From NCBI RefSeq assembly GCF_024362205.1, contig NZ_CP101462.1, positions 834,501 through 898,500 on the forward strand: a stretch of DNA of 64,000 nt. Direction: 5' to 3'. The notes beneath the pieces were generated by a model. That model had not been told where the DNA came from. It saw nothing but the letters and a program-made list of their open reading frames with translations, and made no database searches. This DNA comes from Exiguobacterium aurantiacum. Lineage in GTDB: Bacteria > Bacillota > Bacilli > Exiguobacteriales > Exiguobacteriaceae. Positions 25,034-33,991 of this stretch are shown one piece after another (position 1 is the stretch's first letter; the number at the start of each line of letters is the position of its first letter). A program made the position numbers and the translations under genes.

Positions 25034-26191
25034 ATGGGCCAACTGATCGTGTCATCAAACGGAACTCCTGCCATCCGCTTCGGCGTCTGCCAGCGCTGTC
25101 TAAGTGCGGACACGCGTTCATTCACATGCCACCACGGTGCGTGCCGCTATTGCCGGAATTGCCTCCATCTCGGTCGTGTCTGTCAATGTGACCGTCTTCA
25201 GGAAGAAGATGTCACGACACCGGTCGAATCGACGGAACTCGTCATGCCGTTCGAACTGTCGGCCAATCAAAGACGTGTGAGCCGCCAACTGCTCGATTGG
25301 TGGGAAGCACGGACGAGCGGACTCGTTTACGCCGTCTGCGGTGCCGGGAAGACAGAGATGACGTTCCCCGTCATCGCGCGCGTCGTGAATGACGGGAAGC
25401 GTGTCCTCATCGTCTCCCCGCGGCGTGACGTCGCCATCGAATGGGCCGACCGGCTCGAGACGGCCTTCTCCGTCCCGATCACGCGGCGCTATGGGGGTGG
25501 GGATAAGGACACGATTGGGATGATCACGGTCGCGACAGCGCCGTTGCTCTTGAATTTACGACATGTGTTCGATTACGTCCTCGTCGATGAGTCTGATGCT
25601 TTCCCGTTCGCCTTCGACCTAGCACTCTGGTGGATGCTCCGCCGAGCCGGAAAAGGTCTATTTCTGTTCGTGACGGCGACACCGACCGTCTGGCAACGTC
25701 AGTTCCCGACCGTGCATCTGTCGCGCCGCTACCATGGCCATGACCTGCCCGTGCCACGGCTCGTCCGTGAGACGGAGCAGGCCATCCTCGACTTCTGTCG
25801 GCGATACGATGGGTCCCCACGTTTGTTGTTCGTCCCGACGAAGCCGGACCTCATCCGCTATGGCGAACTGCTTGAAGTGTACGGATTCGTATACAAGGCC
25901 GTCTCGGCCGACACGGGCGAGCGGACGGACGTGCTCGAATGGCTGCAGGCGAAGAGCGGAATCGTGCTCGCGACGTCGATTTGGGAGCGGGGCATGACCG
26001 TGACCGGGGTCCACGTCGCCATCCTCGACAGCAGTCACGCCTTGTTCTCGTCCCGCGCCCTCATCCAGATGGCGGGTCGGGCCGGACGGAAACCTGACGC
26101 ACCGACCGGGGACGTCGTCTTCTTCTATCACGAGCGCACGTTCCGGCAAGACCGGGCCATCCGCGAAATCGAGGAGGCAAACCGGCGATGA
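25034..26191 (+). CDS. comFA: ComFA, DNA-uptake helicase
   Basis: This late competence ATPase helps pull single-stranded DNA into the cell. The 385-residue product is shorter than B. subtilis ComFA (about 460). It has an N-terminal four-cysteine zinc cluster (CQRCLSADTRSFTC and YCRNCLHLGRVCQC), Walker A AVCGAGKTEM, a DEAD-type motif LVDESDAFPF and a helicase C-terminal domain ending QMAGRAGRK. The RBS is AAAAAGGA. The stop overlaps comFC by 4 bases. I found no clear ComK box pair in the 183 bases upstream, and nothing else there. Confidence 0.93.
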   Translation: MGQLIVSSNGTPAIRFGVCQRCLSADTRSFTCHHGACRYCRNCLHLGRVCQCDRLQEEDVTTPVESTELVMPFELSANQRRVSRQLLDWWEARTSGLVYAVCGAGKTEMTFPVIARVVNDGKRVLIVSPRRDVAIEWADRLETAFSVPITRRYGGGDKDTIGMITVATAPLLLNLRHVFDYVLVDESDAFPFAFDLALWWMLRRAGKGLFLFVTATPTVWQRQFPTVHLSRRYHGHDLPVPRLVRETEQAILDFCRRYDGSPRLLFVPTKPDLIRYGELLEVYGFVYKAVSADTGERTDVLEWLQAKSGIVLATSIWERGMTVTGVHVAILDSSHALFSSRALIQMAGRAGRKPDAPTGDVVFFYHERTFRQDRAIREIEEANRR

Positions 26192-26856
26192 ACTGTCTCG
26201 TCTGTCGGAAACCGTTCGCCGTCCCGTGGAGCCCGGCGACATTATTAAAATATGACTGGGTCTGCCCGGACTGTGACGCCATGTTCACGCCGCTTGAACC
26301 GGGTTGTCCGCGCTGTGGGCATCCGACCGAGGATGGGGCGACGTGTGACGACTGCGTCCGTTGGCTCGGTCTCGGGCTCGACTTGACCGTCCGCTCGCTC
26401 TTCGCCTATGACGAGGCGGGCGCAAATTGGCTCCATCGCTATAAATTCGGCGGTGATGTCGCCTTGGCGAATCAGATGCGCTCGGTACTCCGGAAGACGC
26501 GGGAACCAGGTGCCGTCTATGTGCCAATCCCGCTCAGCGAGGAGCGGTTGCGGACGCGGCGTTTTAATCAGGCGGAGGTGCTCGCCCAGATGATCGGGCC
26601 GACGAAACAGGTGCTCGTAAAAACCGAGGTTTCAAGTCAGCGTGAACTTGGGAAAGAAGAAAGGCGGCACCGTACGAATCCGTTCACTGTACAGCAGTTG
26701 CCGCGCTGTGGCAAAATTGTCCTCGTCGACGACGTCTACACGACCGGGACGACGCTCCATCAGGCGGCGCTCACCTTGCGTCAGGCCGGGGTAGAACAAG
26801 TTTCTGCCGTTTGCCTGTTCCGGACGCTAAACAAATCAAAAATGCGTCCGATATAA
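26188..26856 (+). CDS. comFC: ComFC, phosphoribosyltransferase-like competence protein
   Basis: This cytoplasmic protein works with ComFA in transformation. The 222-residue protein has N-terminal zinc-binding cysteine pairs (CLVCRKPF, CPDCDAMF, CPRCGHP, CDDC). It also has a PRPP-binding fold with the loop VLVDDVYTTGTTLHQAAL near residue 180. FNQAEVLAQMI is the usual preceding motif. It starts within the comFA stop, so the two are translationally coupled. Confidence 0.94.
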   Translation: MNCLVCRKPFAVPWSPATLLKYDWVCPDCDAMFTPLEPGCPRCGHPTEDGATCDDCVRWLGLGLDLTVRSLFAYDEAGANWLHRYKFGGDVALANQMRSVLRKTREPGAVYVPIPLSEERLRTRRFNQAEVLAQMIGPTKQVLVKTEVSSQRELGKEERRHRTNPFTVQQLPRCGKIVLVDDVYTTGTTLHQAALTLRQAGVEQVSAVCLFRTLNKSKMRPI

Positions 26857-26869
26857 AGGGCAGAGGTGA

Positions 26870-27259
26870 ATGACTGTGGAAGCAACAACTTGTCAAACGT
26901 GCGGACGGCTGTTCATGAAACAAAGCCGCTCGCCTTACTGCCCATCCTGTGCGGAAGTCGATTTCCAAAACTTCTTGAAAGTCCGGGACTTCATCCGCGA
27001 ACCCGCCAACAAACAGACGACGATCGGAGCCCTCGTCGAAGCGACGAACGTCTCCGAACTTGATATCACGCGATACATCCAGGAAGGACGCCTGATCATC
27101 AAAGACAACCCGTCACTGAACATCGCCTGCATCCGTTGCGGCAATCCGACGAACCAAGGAAAGGTATGCGCGGGTTGTCAGACCGACATGCAGCAAGAAC
27201 TGAAAGGGCTACAAGCCACCGTCACGAAACAAAGCGCTCGCGCTTATCGTTTGGATTAA
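26870..27259 (+). CDS. yvyF: YvyF, flagellar operon protein
   Basis: The 129-residue product has four-cysteine clusters at both ends (CQTCGRLF, CPSCAEV; CIRCGNP, CAGCQTD) and a central MerR/HTH-like stretch (TTIGALVEATNVSELDITRY, then IQEGRLIIK). This is the layout of the TIGR03826-type flagellar operon protein, proposed to be a regulator. It follows comFC at 13 bases. The ATG at 26870 is very close to AGAGGTGA; the GTG at 26876 has better spacing, so the start is uncertain by two codons. Confidence 0.88.
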   Translation: MTVEATTCQTCGRLFMKQSRSPYCPSCAEVDFQNFLKVRDFIREPANKQTTIGALVEATNVSELDITRYIQEGRLIIKDNPSLNIACIRCGNPTNQGKVCAGCQTDMQQELKGLQATVTKQSARAYRLD

Positions 27260-27283
27260 CAACTGAGAAGAGGGGGGACACGT

Positions 27284-27535
27284 ATGCGCATCGATTCTGC
27301 AAAGTGGGTACACTTACCGAACACTTATGAGAAGAAAACGCAACCTGAGACGAAGCCCGAGCTGACACGCCAAACGGACCAACTATCGATATCGGCCGAA
27401 GCCCGCGCCCGGTTTGAAGAACCGGTGAAACATCCGGAGCGTCTGGAGAAGATCAACGCCTTGAAGGCGGAGATTAATGCCGGGACGTATGCACGGGACG
27501 CGCGCGAAATCGCCAAACGCTTTCTACAAGGATGA
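27284..27535 (+). CDS. flgM: Anti-sigma-D factor FlgM
   Basis: FlgM holds SigD inactive until the hook is finished. The 83-residue product has a disordered N-terminus and the SigD-binding helices LEKINALKAEINAGTYARDA and REIAKRFLQG at the end, as in the family. The RBS is GAGGGGGG. It is followed by a strong terminator, which separates it from flgN and the hook-junction genes. Confidence 0.92.
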   Translation: MRIDSAKWVHLPNTYEKKTQPETKPELTRQTDQLSISAEARARFEEPVKHPERLEKINALKAEINAGTYARDAREIAKRFLQG

Positions 27536-27566
27536 ATGAAAGCGGGGTCCGAGGGAGACCTTCGCA

Positions 27567-27630
27567 TAAATATGATGGCACGGAAGCTGACTAAACAAGG
27601 GACACCCTTTCTTTAGTCGGCTCTTTTTTT
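27567..27630 (+). terminator. Terminator between flgM and flgN, with a weak SigD-like promoter overlapping it
   Basis: AGCTGACTAAA (27585-27595) pairs with TTTAGTCGGCT (27612-27622), followed by seven T. A TAAA at 27567-27570 is exactly 15 bases before GCTGACTA (27586-27593), a poor match to the SigD -10 GCCGATAT. If used, transcription would begin inside the stem and avoid termination. Confidence 0.7.
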
Positions 27631-27647
27631 GGAAAAAGGAGAGACTT

Positions 27648-28004
27648 ATGCTCACATTACATACACGCTTGCTCGAACTCGCTTATGACAAAGAACGCTT
27701 GCTCGTCAACGGAGATATGCCCGCTTTTAGCGCGCTCGTCAAGGAAGAAGCGACACTCGTCCGACAAATCAAACAAAAAGAGGCGGAACGACTTCAAGGA
27801 ACGTATCATTTGGACGATGAAGAGAAGGAAGCGTTACGACCGGTCGTCCTCGAGCTCAAACGGCAGAACGAATTGAACGCCGTCTTGCTCGAACAGTCGC
27901 TCCGGTATATTGAATGGCATTTGGACATGCTCATGCCAGAGGCAGATGATTTCACGTACGGCCAACAAGCGCTCGAGACGCGCTCGTTCAGCCGGGATGT
28001 ATAA
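27648..28004 (+). CDS. flgN: FlgN-type flagellar export chaperone
   Basis: The 118-residue product is all-helical and is the likely chaperone for the hook-associated proteins FlgK and FlgL, encoded next. Typical features are the N-terminal LTLHTRLLELAYDKERLLVN and the charged middle part. It corresponds to YvyG of B. subtilis by position. The RBS AAAAAGGAGAG immediately follows the terminator T-tract, so there is no room for a separate promoter between them. Confidence 0.88.
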   Translation: MLTLHTRLLELAYDKERLLVNGDMPAFSALVKEEATLVRQIKQKEAERLQGTYHLDDEEKEALRPVVLELKRQNELNAVLLEQSLRYIEWHLDMLMPEADDFTYGQQALETRSFSRDV

Positions 28005-28016
28005 GGAGGAAGTTTG

Positions 28017-29519
28017 ATGGGCTCAACATTTATGGGATTAGAGACGGCGCGCCGCAGTTTGACGACGCACCAATGGGCGCTCCAGGCGACAGGGAACAAC
28101 GTCGCCAACGCCTCGAACCCGGGTTACTCGCGCCAACGCTTGTCGCTCGGCATGACCGAACAACTCAGCGTCAACTTCGGGGGAACGAAGGCCGGGCAGT
28201 TCGGGACAGGTGTCCGTGGCGAGACGCTCGCCCGGATCCGTGACTTGATGATTGATCAACAGTACCGTGACGAGAAAGTGAAAAATTCGTTTTACGCGAC
28301 GAAAGAAGCGGCATTCGGTCGCATGGAAGACATCATCAACGAACCATCGGAGAACGGGCTTGCAAAAGCACTTGACTTGTTTTGGGGCTCGCTCCAAGAT
28401 TTGTCGGTCAACCCGGACGACACCGGCGCGCGCAGTGTCGTGCGTCAACGGGCGATGACGCTCACGGAGACATTCAACTATATGTCGTCTTCGCTCACGA
28501 AAGTACAAGATGATTTGAAATCAGAAGCCGACGTCGTCATCAAGAAAGTGAACGATCTTTTGAAGAAGATTAGTGAAGTCAATCGTCAAATCGGGGATGC
28601 TGAGCCGATTGGGGTTCTCCCGAACGAACTGTATGACGAGCGCGACCGCTATATGGACGAACTCGCCCAATATATCGAGTTCGATCGCAAACCGATCGAT
28701 TACTTGAACGGCGAAAAACGCGGTAACTCGCAACTGATGGCCGAGGGACGGATTGATATCGTCGTTAATATCGGAACGAAAGAGGCGCCGAATAATGTGA
28801 AGCTTGTTGACGCCATCGGAGGAGGGGTCGGGAAATTTGACGGCCTCGAATTAACAAATGCAGCAGGTACGGTGACAATGCTAACTCACGCTGATATTCC
28901 GAACGGGAAGTTGAAAGCACTTGTCGAGATGTATGGTGAAAATGAAAGTGAAGGGGTTGACGGCGCATTCACTGTCATGTTGAAAGACTTAGATGCGATG
29001 GCGCTTCAATTCGCAACTGCCTTCAATACCGCACACAGCGGCAATATCGATGGAGCAGGTGTCGCTGGTACGAATCAATTTTTTAAAAATATGACGAGTG
29101 CCGCAGATATTGCTGTCGGGGATGCGATTATGAAGAACCTTGACTTAATTGCTGCCTCGAAAGATGGCAATATAGGAGATGGCAGTGGAGCATTGGCACT
29201 CGCTGATTTAAAAAATCAAGTATTGTCATTCACTGATGGATCGGTCACGACGAATGCCTCAATTGGTAAATATTATCAAAACATCATCGGCAATATGGCG
29301 GTATCGGCTAGCCAAAGCGGTAGTCTCGCGAAGAGTACGTTCGCGCTCATGGCGAGTTCGGATCAGCGCCGCCAATCGGTGAGCGCTGTCTCACTCGACG
29401 AAGAGATGACGATGATGATTCAGTACCAGCACGCTTATAATGCGGCGGCGCGGAACATAACGGCTGTTGACGAGATGCTCGACAAAATTATTAACGGCAT
29501 GGGTGTCGTAGGGAGGTAA
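28017..29519 (+). CDS. flgK: Flagellar hook-associated protein 1, FlgK
   Basis: This protein forms the first hook-filament junction. In 501 residues it has the N-terminal rod/hook motif GLETARRSLTTHQWALQATG followed by NNVANASNPGYSRQR, a central variable part, and the C-terminal helix SLDEEMTMMIQYQHAYNAAA. The start at 28017 follows AAGGAGGA; a TTG one codon earlier is less likely. The stop is 6 bases before flgL. The middle third (about 28780-29300) is visibly more AT-rich than the ends, as is common for the exposed domain. Confidence 0.95.
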   Translation: MGSTFMGLETARRSLTTHQWALQATGNNVANASNPGYSRQRLSLGMTEQLSVNFGGTKAGQFGTGVRGETLARIRDLMIDQQYRDEKVKNSFYATKEAAFGRMEDIINEPSENGLAKALDLFWGSLQDLSVNPDDTGARSVVRQRAMTLTETFNYMSSSLTKVQDDLKSEADVVIKKVNDLLKKISEVNRQIGDAEPIGVLPNELYDERDRYMDELAQYIEFDRKPIDYLNGEKRGNSQLMAEGRIDIVVNIGTKEAPNNVKLVDAIGGGVGKFDGLELTNAAGTVTMLTHADIPNGKLKALVEMYGENESEGVDGAFTVMLKDLDAMALQFATAFNTAHSGNIDGAGVAGTNQFFKNMTSAADIAVGDAIMKNLDLIAASKDGNIGDGSGALALADLKNQVLSFTDGSVTTNASIGKYYQNIIGNMAVSASQSGSLAKSTFALMASSDQRRQSVSAVSLDEEMTMMIQYQHAYNAAARNITAVDEMLDKIINGMGVVGR

Positions 29520-29525
29520 TAAATA

Positions 29526-30464
29526 ATGCGTGTTACACAGACGATGCTCACACAGACGAATTTGAAACATTTATCAAGTAGCTATAATACGCTCGCTCGT
29601 GTCCAAGAGCAACTCATCAGCGGGAAGCGAATTCAAAAAGCGTCTGAGGACCCGGTCGTGGCGATGCAAGGCATCCGCTATCGGACGGAGGTGCGTGAAG
29701 TCGATCAATTCCGTCGCAACGTCAGTGAGGCGACGAGCTGGATGGATTTGACGGATTCAACGTTGAATGAAGTGACGGAAGCCGTCAAACGGATTCGTGA
29801 ACTGACGACGCAAGCGGCGAACGATACGTATGAATCGTCACAACGTCAAATTATTAAGAGCGAGATTGACCAACTCGTCGAACATATTGGTTCGCTCGCG
29901 AACTCGAAAGCCGGCGAGAAATACATTTATAACGGGACGAAGACGGATGCTCCACTCATCGATATCGAGAGTTTGAAAGCCTATTTGGCGAGTACGGATC
30001 CAGATGCGCCTGTTGCCGATATTTATGAGAGCGGGGCTGTTCCCGCCGCTAGCGGTGAAATCAAATTTGAAGTGTCAAAAGGGATCACGGTTCAAGTGAA
30101 CATGCAGCCGGAAACCGTCTTCGGTGAAGAACTGTTCAAAGGGTTGCGTGACTTGAGTTTGGCGCTTCAAGACCCGACGAAGACCGGGCAAGACTTCTCG
30201 ACAATGCTCGGTACGCTCGATACACTCGGGCAAAGCTTGATCACAGAGCGGGCTGAACTCGGGGCTCGCGCAAACCGGCTTGAACTCGTCGACAACCGTC
30301 TCCAAGACCACGAAATCATCGCGAAGACGATCATGTCGAACAATGAAGATATCGATATCGAACGTGTCATCATGGAGCTCAAATCCCATGAAACGGTACA
30401 CCGGGCCGCACTATCGGCCGGGGCCAGGATCATCCAGCCGACGCTCCTCGACTTCCTCAGGTAA
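29526..30464 (+). CDS. flgL: Flagellar hook-associated protein 3, FlgL
   Basis: This is the second junction protein, related to flagellin. Its 312 residues start MRVTQTMLTQTNLKHLSSSYNT-like with the flagellin N-terminal helix LARVQEQLISGKRIQKASED, and end in a C-terminal helix (VIMELKSHETVHRAALSAGA). The RBS is GGGAGG. The gene is tightly packed with flgK and the YviE-like gene. Confidence 0.95.
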   Translation: MRVTQTMLTQTNLKHLSSSYNTLARVQEQLISGKRIQKASEDPVVAMQGIRYRTEVREVDQFRRNVSEATSWMDLTDSTLNEVTEAVKRIRELTTQAANDTYESSQRQIIKSEIDQLVEHIGSLANSKAGEKYIYNGTKTDAPLIDIESLKAYLASTDPDAPVADIYESGAVPAASGEIKFEVSKGITVQVNMQPETVFGEELFKGLRDLSLALQDPTKTGQDFSTMLGTLDTLGQSLITERAELGARANRLELVDNRLQDHEIIAKTIMSNNEDIDIERVIMELKSHETVHRAALSAGARIIQPTLLDFLR

Positions 30465-30470
30465 GCCCGG

Positions 30471-31046
30471 ATGAACCTGGCGAGACTTGAGATGCGGCAG
30501 ACGCAAGCCGCGATCCAGATGACGTCGAACCGCCCCGTGCTCGAGATGAGACAAGGGCGGGCCGATTTGTCGATGACGCAAGGCAAGGTCGAGATGACGC
30601 AACAGACGAGACAAGGGACGCTCGAAGTCGATTCATCGGTCGCCCGCAGTGAGAGCAACTTGAAAGGCGCGCTCGAGCTCGGCCGCTACTTCGGCCAGCT
30701 CGGCGAACAAGGCGTGCGCGAGGCGACGAGCCAAGCGGCCCAAGAAGGCGATCAACTCATGCGCATCGAGAACGGCAATCCGATCCCGGGCATCGCCGCG
30801 AGTAAAGTGAATGACCCGTATCCGGTCGTCGACATGGACTTCATGCCGAAGTCGCTCGACCGCGTGAAGTTGACGTATACGCCGGCGGATGTCAAAATCG
30901 AGTGGAATCTGACGCCGGCACAGATTGATGTATCACTCACCCCGGCCGACATCTCGTTCACGCCATGGACGACGGACATCTCGCTCCGTCAACAAGCGTC
31001 GCTCGAGATGTGGCCGGTCGGTGGCATGTATGATGAGACGCGTTGA
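30471..31046 (+). CDS. yviE: YviE-like protein (DUF6470)
   Basis: The 191-residue product contains repeated short motifs of the kind LEMRQ-x-A (MRQTQAAIQM, MRQGRADLSM, MTQGKVEMTQ) at the N-terminus and IDVSLTPADISFTPW at the C-terminus, the pattern of YviE of B. subtilis. The function is unknown. The position between flgL and fliW is conserved in Bacilli. The spacing to flgL is only 6 bases. Confidence 0.87.
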   Translation: MNLARLEMRQTQAAIQMTSNRPVLEMRQGRADLSMTQGKVEMTQQTRQGTLEVDSSVARSESNLKGALELGRYFGQLGEQGVREATSQAAQEGDQLMRIENGNPIPGIAASKVNDPYPVVDMDFMPKSLDRVKLTYTPADVKIEWNLTPAQIDVSLTPADISFTPWTTDISLRQQASLEMWPVGGMYDETR

Positions 31047-31061
31047 AAGTGAGGACAACCC

Positions 31062-31499
31062 ATGTTCATTGAGACAGACTATTTTGGCAAGATCGAAGTA
31101 AATGAAGAAGAGACGATCTCGTTCGTCAGCGAGATTCCTGGCTTCCCGGACTCGAAGACGTTCACCCTCATCCCGTATGGGGACGAGCTCCCGTTCTGGT
31201 CGCTCCAGTCGCTCGAGGACCCGGCCTGCGCTTTCGTCGTGACGAACCCGTTCTGGCACAAGTCGGATTATGCGTTTGAATTGAGCGACGGCGCGAAAGG
31301 ACAGCTCGGTATCGACGAGGCGGAGCACGTCTCGGTGTATGCCATCGTGACGCTCCGTGAGCCGTTCGACGCCTCGACGCTAAACTTGAAGGCACCGATC
31401 GTCATCGAGACGAAAGAGCGCCGTGGGAAGCAAGTCATCTTGGACGACGTCTACCCGGCCCGGTTCCCGCTTGGCGGCCAGAAAGCAGAGGTGCGCTGA
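31062..31499 (+). CDS. fliW: Flagellar assembly factor FliW
   Basis: FliW binds either flagellin or CsrA; free FliW removes CsrA from the flagellin mRNA. The 145-residue product starts [20 protein letters not shown] and contains [17 protein letters not shown] and [10 protein letters not shown], the family hallmarks. The RBS is GTGAGGA. The stop shares one base with the csrA start. Confidence 0.94.
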   Translation: MFIETDYFGKIEVNEEETISFVSEIPGFPDSKTFTLIPYGDELPFWSLQSLEDPACAFVVTNPFWHKSDYAFELSDGAKGQLGIDEAEHVSVYAIVTLREPFDASTLNLKAPIVIETKERRGKQVILDDVYPARFPLGGQKAEVR

Positions 31500-31726
31500 T
31501 GCTCGTATTGAAACGAAAACAAGGTGAGGCGATCCACATCGGCGACGATGTGACGCTCACCGTGCTCGCCATCGAAGGCGACCAGGTCAAGCTCGGCATC
31601 GACGCCCCGCGTCACATCGACATCCATCGGCATGAGGTATATGTCCAGATGCAAGTCGAGAACGAGTCGGCCCGCGACAGTGCCAACTTGATGAAACAAA
31701 TGCTTAAAAACAAGTCGGAAGCGTGA
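31499..31726 (+). CDS. csrA: Carbon storage regulator CsrA
   Basis: This RNA-binding translational repressor is expected to act on hag mRNA. The 75-residue product starts [20 protein letters not shown] and includes [19 protein letters not shown] with the RNA-contacting residues. It is coupled to fliW by a 1-base overlap. The hag leader at 41504-41625 contains five GGA triplets, including one in the Shine-Dalgarno, which fits the FliW-CsrA-flagellin switch. Confidence 0.95.
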   Translation: MLVLKRKQGEAIHIGDDVTLTVLAIEGDQVKLGIDAPRHIDIHRHEVYVQMQVENESARDSANLMKQMLKNKSEA

Positions 31727-31827
31727 GCTTTCGGCTTTTTAGCTGGCCTAAAATTTGGATGGGGTGACATGTGTCACTTTCGTACGATAGGATAGGAGAA
31801 TGAAATAGCGGGAAAGGACGAGATAGT

Positions 31828-32884
31828 TTGGGTCAAGTCATCAACATCTTTTTCATCAATATCAGTATCATCTATCTCGTCTTGTCGCTGACGCTGTATC
31901 TCATGCGTCAGCTGTTGCCGATTCAGACGGGTTCGCCCTACGCGGTTCGGACCTGGTTCGGTCTCGCCATGGGGCTCGCGGCCGTGCTGTTGACGGTCAA
32001 CTCGTTCCAAGTCGGGGAGGCGCGGGTCGACATGCGAATCATCCCGCTCGCGCTGTCGGCCACCTATGCCGGGCCGGTCGGGGTCGCCGTCACCATCGGA
32101 CTGACGCTCCTCGGCCGCTTCGCCCTCGACGGCATGACCGAGCAACTCGTCCATTCGTTCGGCACGCTCGGGCTGTTCCTCGTCTTGTCGCTCGGGTTGA
32201 GTCGACTCGTGCTCCGGCGGGGCCACCTATACTCGGCCTATCTCGTGTTCGGGACTGTGCTCGTCTTGTTCCGAATCGCTGGCAACGTCCCGATGCACGC
32301 GTTCACGACGGTATTCTTGCCGTATTTTGCGATCACGTTCCTCGGCGGCTGGATGTGCTACTGGGTCGCAAAACAGATCGAGACGCATCTGCGCATGTTC
32401 CGGCTGCATACGCAGCGGGCGACGATCGACGAGCTGACCGGGCTCCCGAACCGGTATATGACGCTCGAACGGTTGAACGAGGTCGAGATGTCGGGTCTTC
32501 CCTTGGGCGCTGTTCGTCATCGACGTCGACCGGTTCAAACAGTTGAACGATACATATGGGCATCGGGCCGGTGACGCAGCGCTTCACCACATCGCCCAAA
32601 CGTTACGGGCCAACTGTCCGGACGACGGCTTCGTCGGCCGTTACGGCGGGGAAGAGTTTTTGATGGTGCTCGAGGACGTGGACGATGTGAGGTCGATTGC
32701 CGACAACGTCGTCACGGTCGTCCGGGACACGCGGTTCTCGTTCGAAGGGACAGAGATTCCGATGACGGTGTCGCTCGGGGCCTCGCTCGCCGGGGCCGAG
32801 CCGGGCACGCTCGTCTTCGAACGGGCCGACGCCGCCCTCTATCACGCCAAGTCGAGCGGGCGCGACCAAGCAAAAATCGGGTAA
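31828..32884 (+). pseudogene. Diguanylate cyclase with 5TM sensor (DgcK/YhcK-like), frameshifted
   Basis: The N-terminal 185 residues hold five or six membrane helices of the 5TMR-LYT type (IIPLALSATYAGPVGVAVTI). A GGDEF domain follows: DELTGLPNRYMTLERL, then after a shift FVIDVDRFKQLND, TYGHRAGDAAL and the active site GGEEF. The reading frame changes at 32500-32505. In CTTCCCTTGGGC one C too many turns LPWALFVIDVDR into a wrong frame that stops at 32574. Removing one C restores an intact protein of about 352 residues. It may be a real inactivating mutation, phase variation or a sequencing error. The start is TTG at 31828 with AAAGGA upstream. Confidence 0.85.
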
Positions 32885-32886
32885 AC

Positions 32887-32916
32887 AAAAAATCGGTCCC
32901 AGAGGATCGATTTTTT
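32887..32916. terminator. Bidirectional terminator between the cyclase and a YitT gene
   Basis: AAAAAATCGGTCC-CAGA-GGATCGATTTTTT hairpin with A and T tracts on both sides. Confidence 0.82.
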
Positions 32917-33830
32917 TAGTGGATATTTTTCTTTTTGAACTGGCCGCCCCGGACGTCATGGATATTGCCGATGGCGAGGAACGCCTTCTCGTCATAGTCG
33001 TCGAGGATGTCTTTCAGTTTCGTCTCTTCGAGTCGGCTGATGACGGTGAAGACGACTTTCTTGCCGTCGCCCGTGTAGGCCCCTTCGCCGTGCAGATACG
33101 TTACGCCGCGGCCGAGCCGGTCCATGATGGCCTGACCGACGTCATCCGGCGCCGTCGTGATGATCCACGCCGCTTTCGACTGGTCGAGCCCCTCGAGGAC
33201 GATATCGATCGTCTTGAAGGCGACGAAGTACGTGATGAGCGAGTACATCGCCCGGTCCCAGCTGAAGACGAACCCGGCCGTCCCGAGGATGAAGATGTTG
33301 AAGAACATGACGATCTCACCGACGGAGAACGGGAGCCGGTCCGTGAACGACACGGCTAAGATTTCGGTCCCGTCGAGCGACCCGCCGGCCCGGATGACGA
33401 GCCCGATGCCGGCCCCGAGCAGGAAGCCGCCGAAGACGGTCGACAAGAGCAGGTCGTCAGTGAACGGTTCGATCGTGTGGAGCAAGATCGTGAAGCCCGA
33501 CATGAGCATGATGGCGATCAACGTGACGACGGCGAACGTCTTCCCGATCTGGCGATAGCCGAAGTAGATGAACGGCAAGTTGAACAGGATGAGCCAGATG
33601 GCGAGTTTCGTCTCCGTCAAATACGACGTGATGATCGAGACGCCGACGATGCCGCCGTCGATGATTTGGTTCGGGACGAGGAACGCCTCGAGCCCGATGG
33701 CGAAGATGAAGGAACCAATCAACAGGAGCAGCCCCTTGGCGAGGAGTTCGGTCGGTTTGATCGGATTGTGTTCACGTTTCAAACGGAGCACTTCTTCTGG
33801 AGATGGGGAAGGCATCGGTGGACGCTGCAT
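32916..33830 (-). CDS. YitT family membrane protein (first of three)
   Basis: The 304-residue product has five or six membrane helices (first half, with GLEAFLVPNQIIDGGIVGVS and GSLDGTEILAV) and a C-terminal DUF2179 ferredoxin-like domain (RLGRGVTYLHGEGAYTG, RLEETKLKDILDDYDEKAF). Members are inner-membrane proteins of unknown function. It has an extra N-terminal 30 residues rich in Pro. The start at 33830 has an AAAGGAGTGA RBS. It is divergent from a second YitT gene, with 161 bases between them. Confidence 0.9.
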   Translation of the reverse strand: MQRPPMPSPSPEEVLRLKREHNPIKPTELLAKGLLLLIGSFIFAIGLEAFLVPNQIIDGGIVGVSIITSYLTETKLAIWLILFNLPFIYFGYRQIGKTFAVVTLIAIMLMSGFTILLHTIEPFTDDLLLSTVFGGFLLGAGIGLVIRAGGSLDGTEILAVSFTDRLPFSVGEIVMFFNIFILGTAGFVFSWDRAMYSLITYFVAFKTIDIVLEGLDQSKAAWIITTAPDDVGQAIMDRLGRGVTYLHGEGAYTGDGKKVVFTVISRLEETKLKDILDDYDEKAFLAIGNIHDVRGGQFKKKNIH

Positions 33831-33991
33831 CGGGGTCACTCCTTTTTTCTTTTTAGTATAGCAAACCTCACGCGGTAGGAAGCAGAAGCGGCAGACAATC
33901 TGACACAAGTTTTTGTCGATATCGTATATGTTATTTTACTATTATTTTATGCTAGACTAGGAAAGTTGATTTTTGAAGGAGGACATGATTC

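Noticed and set aside
31726-31760. Terminator directly after csrA
   Set aside because: GAAGC-GTGA-GCTTTC is short and lacks a proper T-tract; too weak to list.
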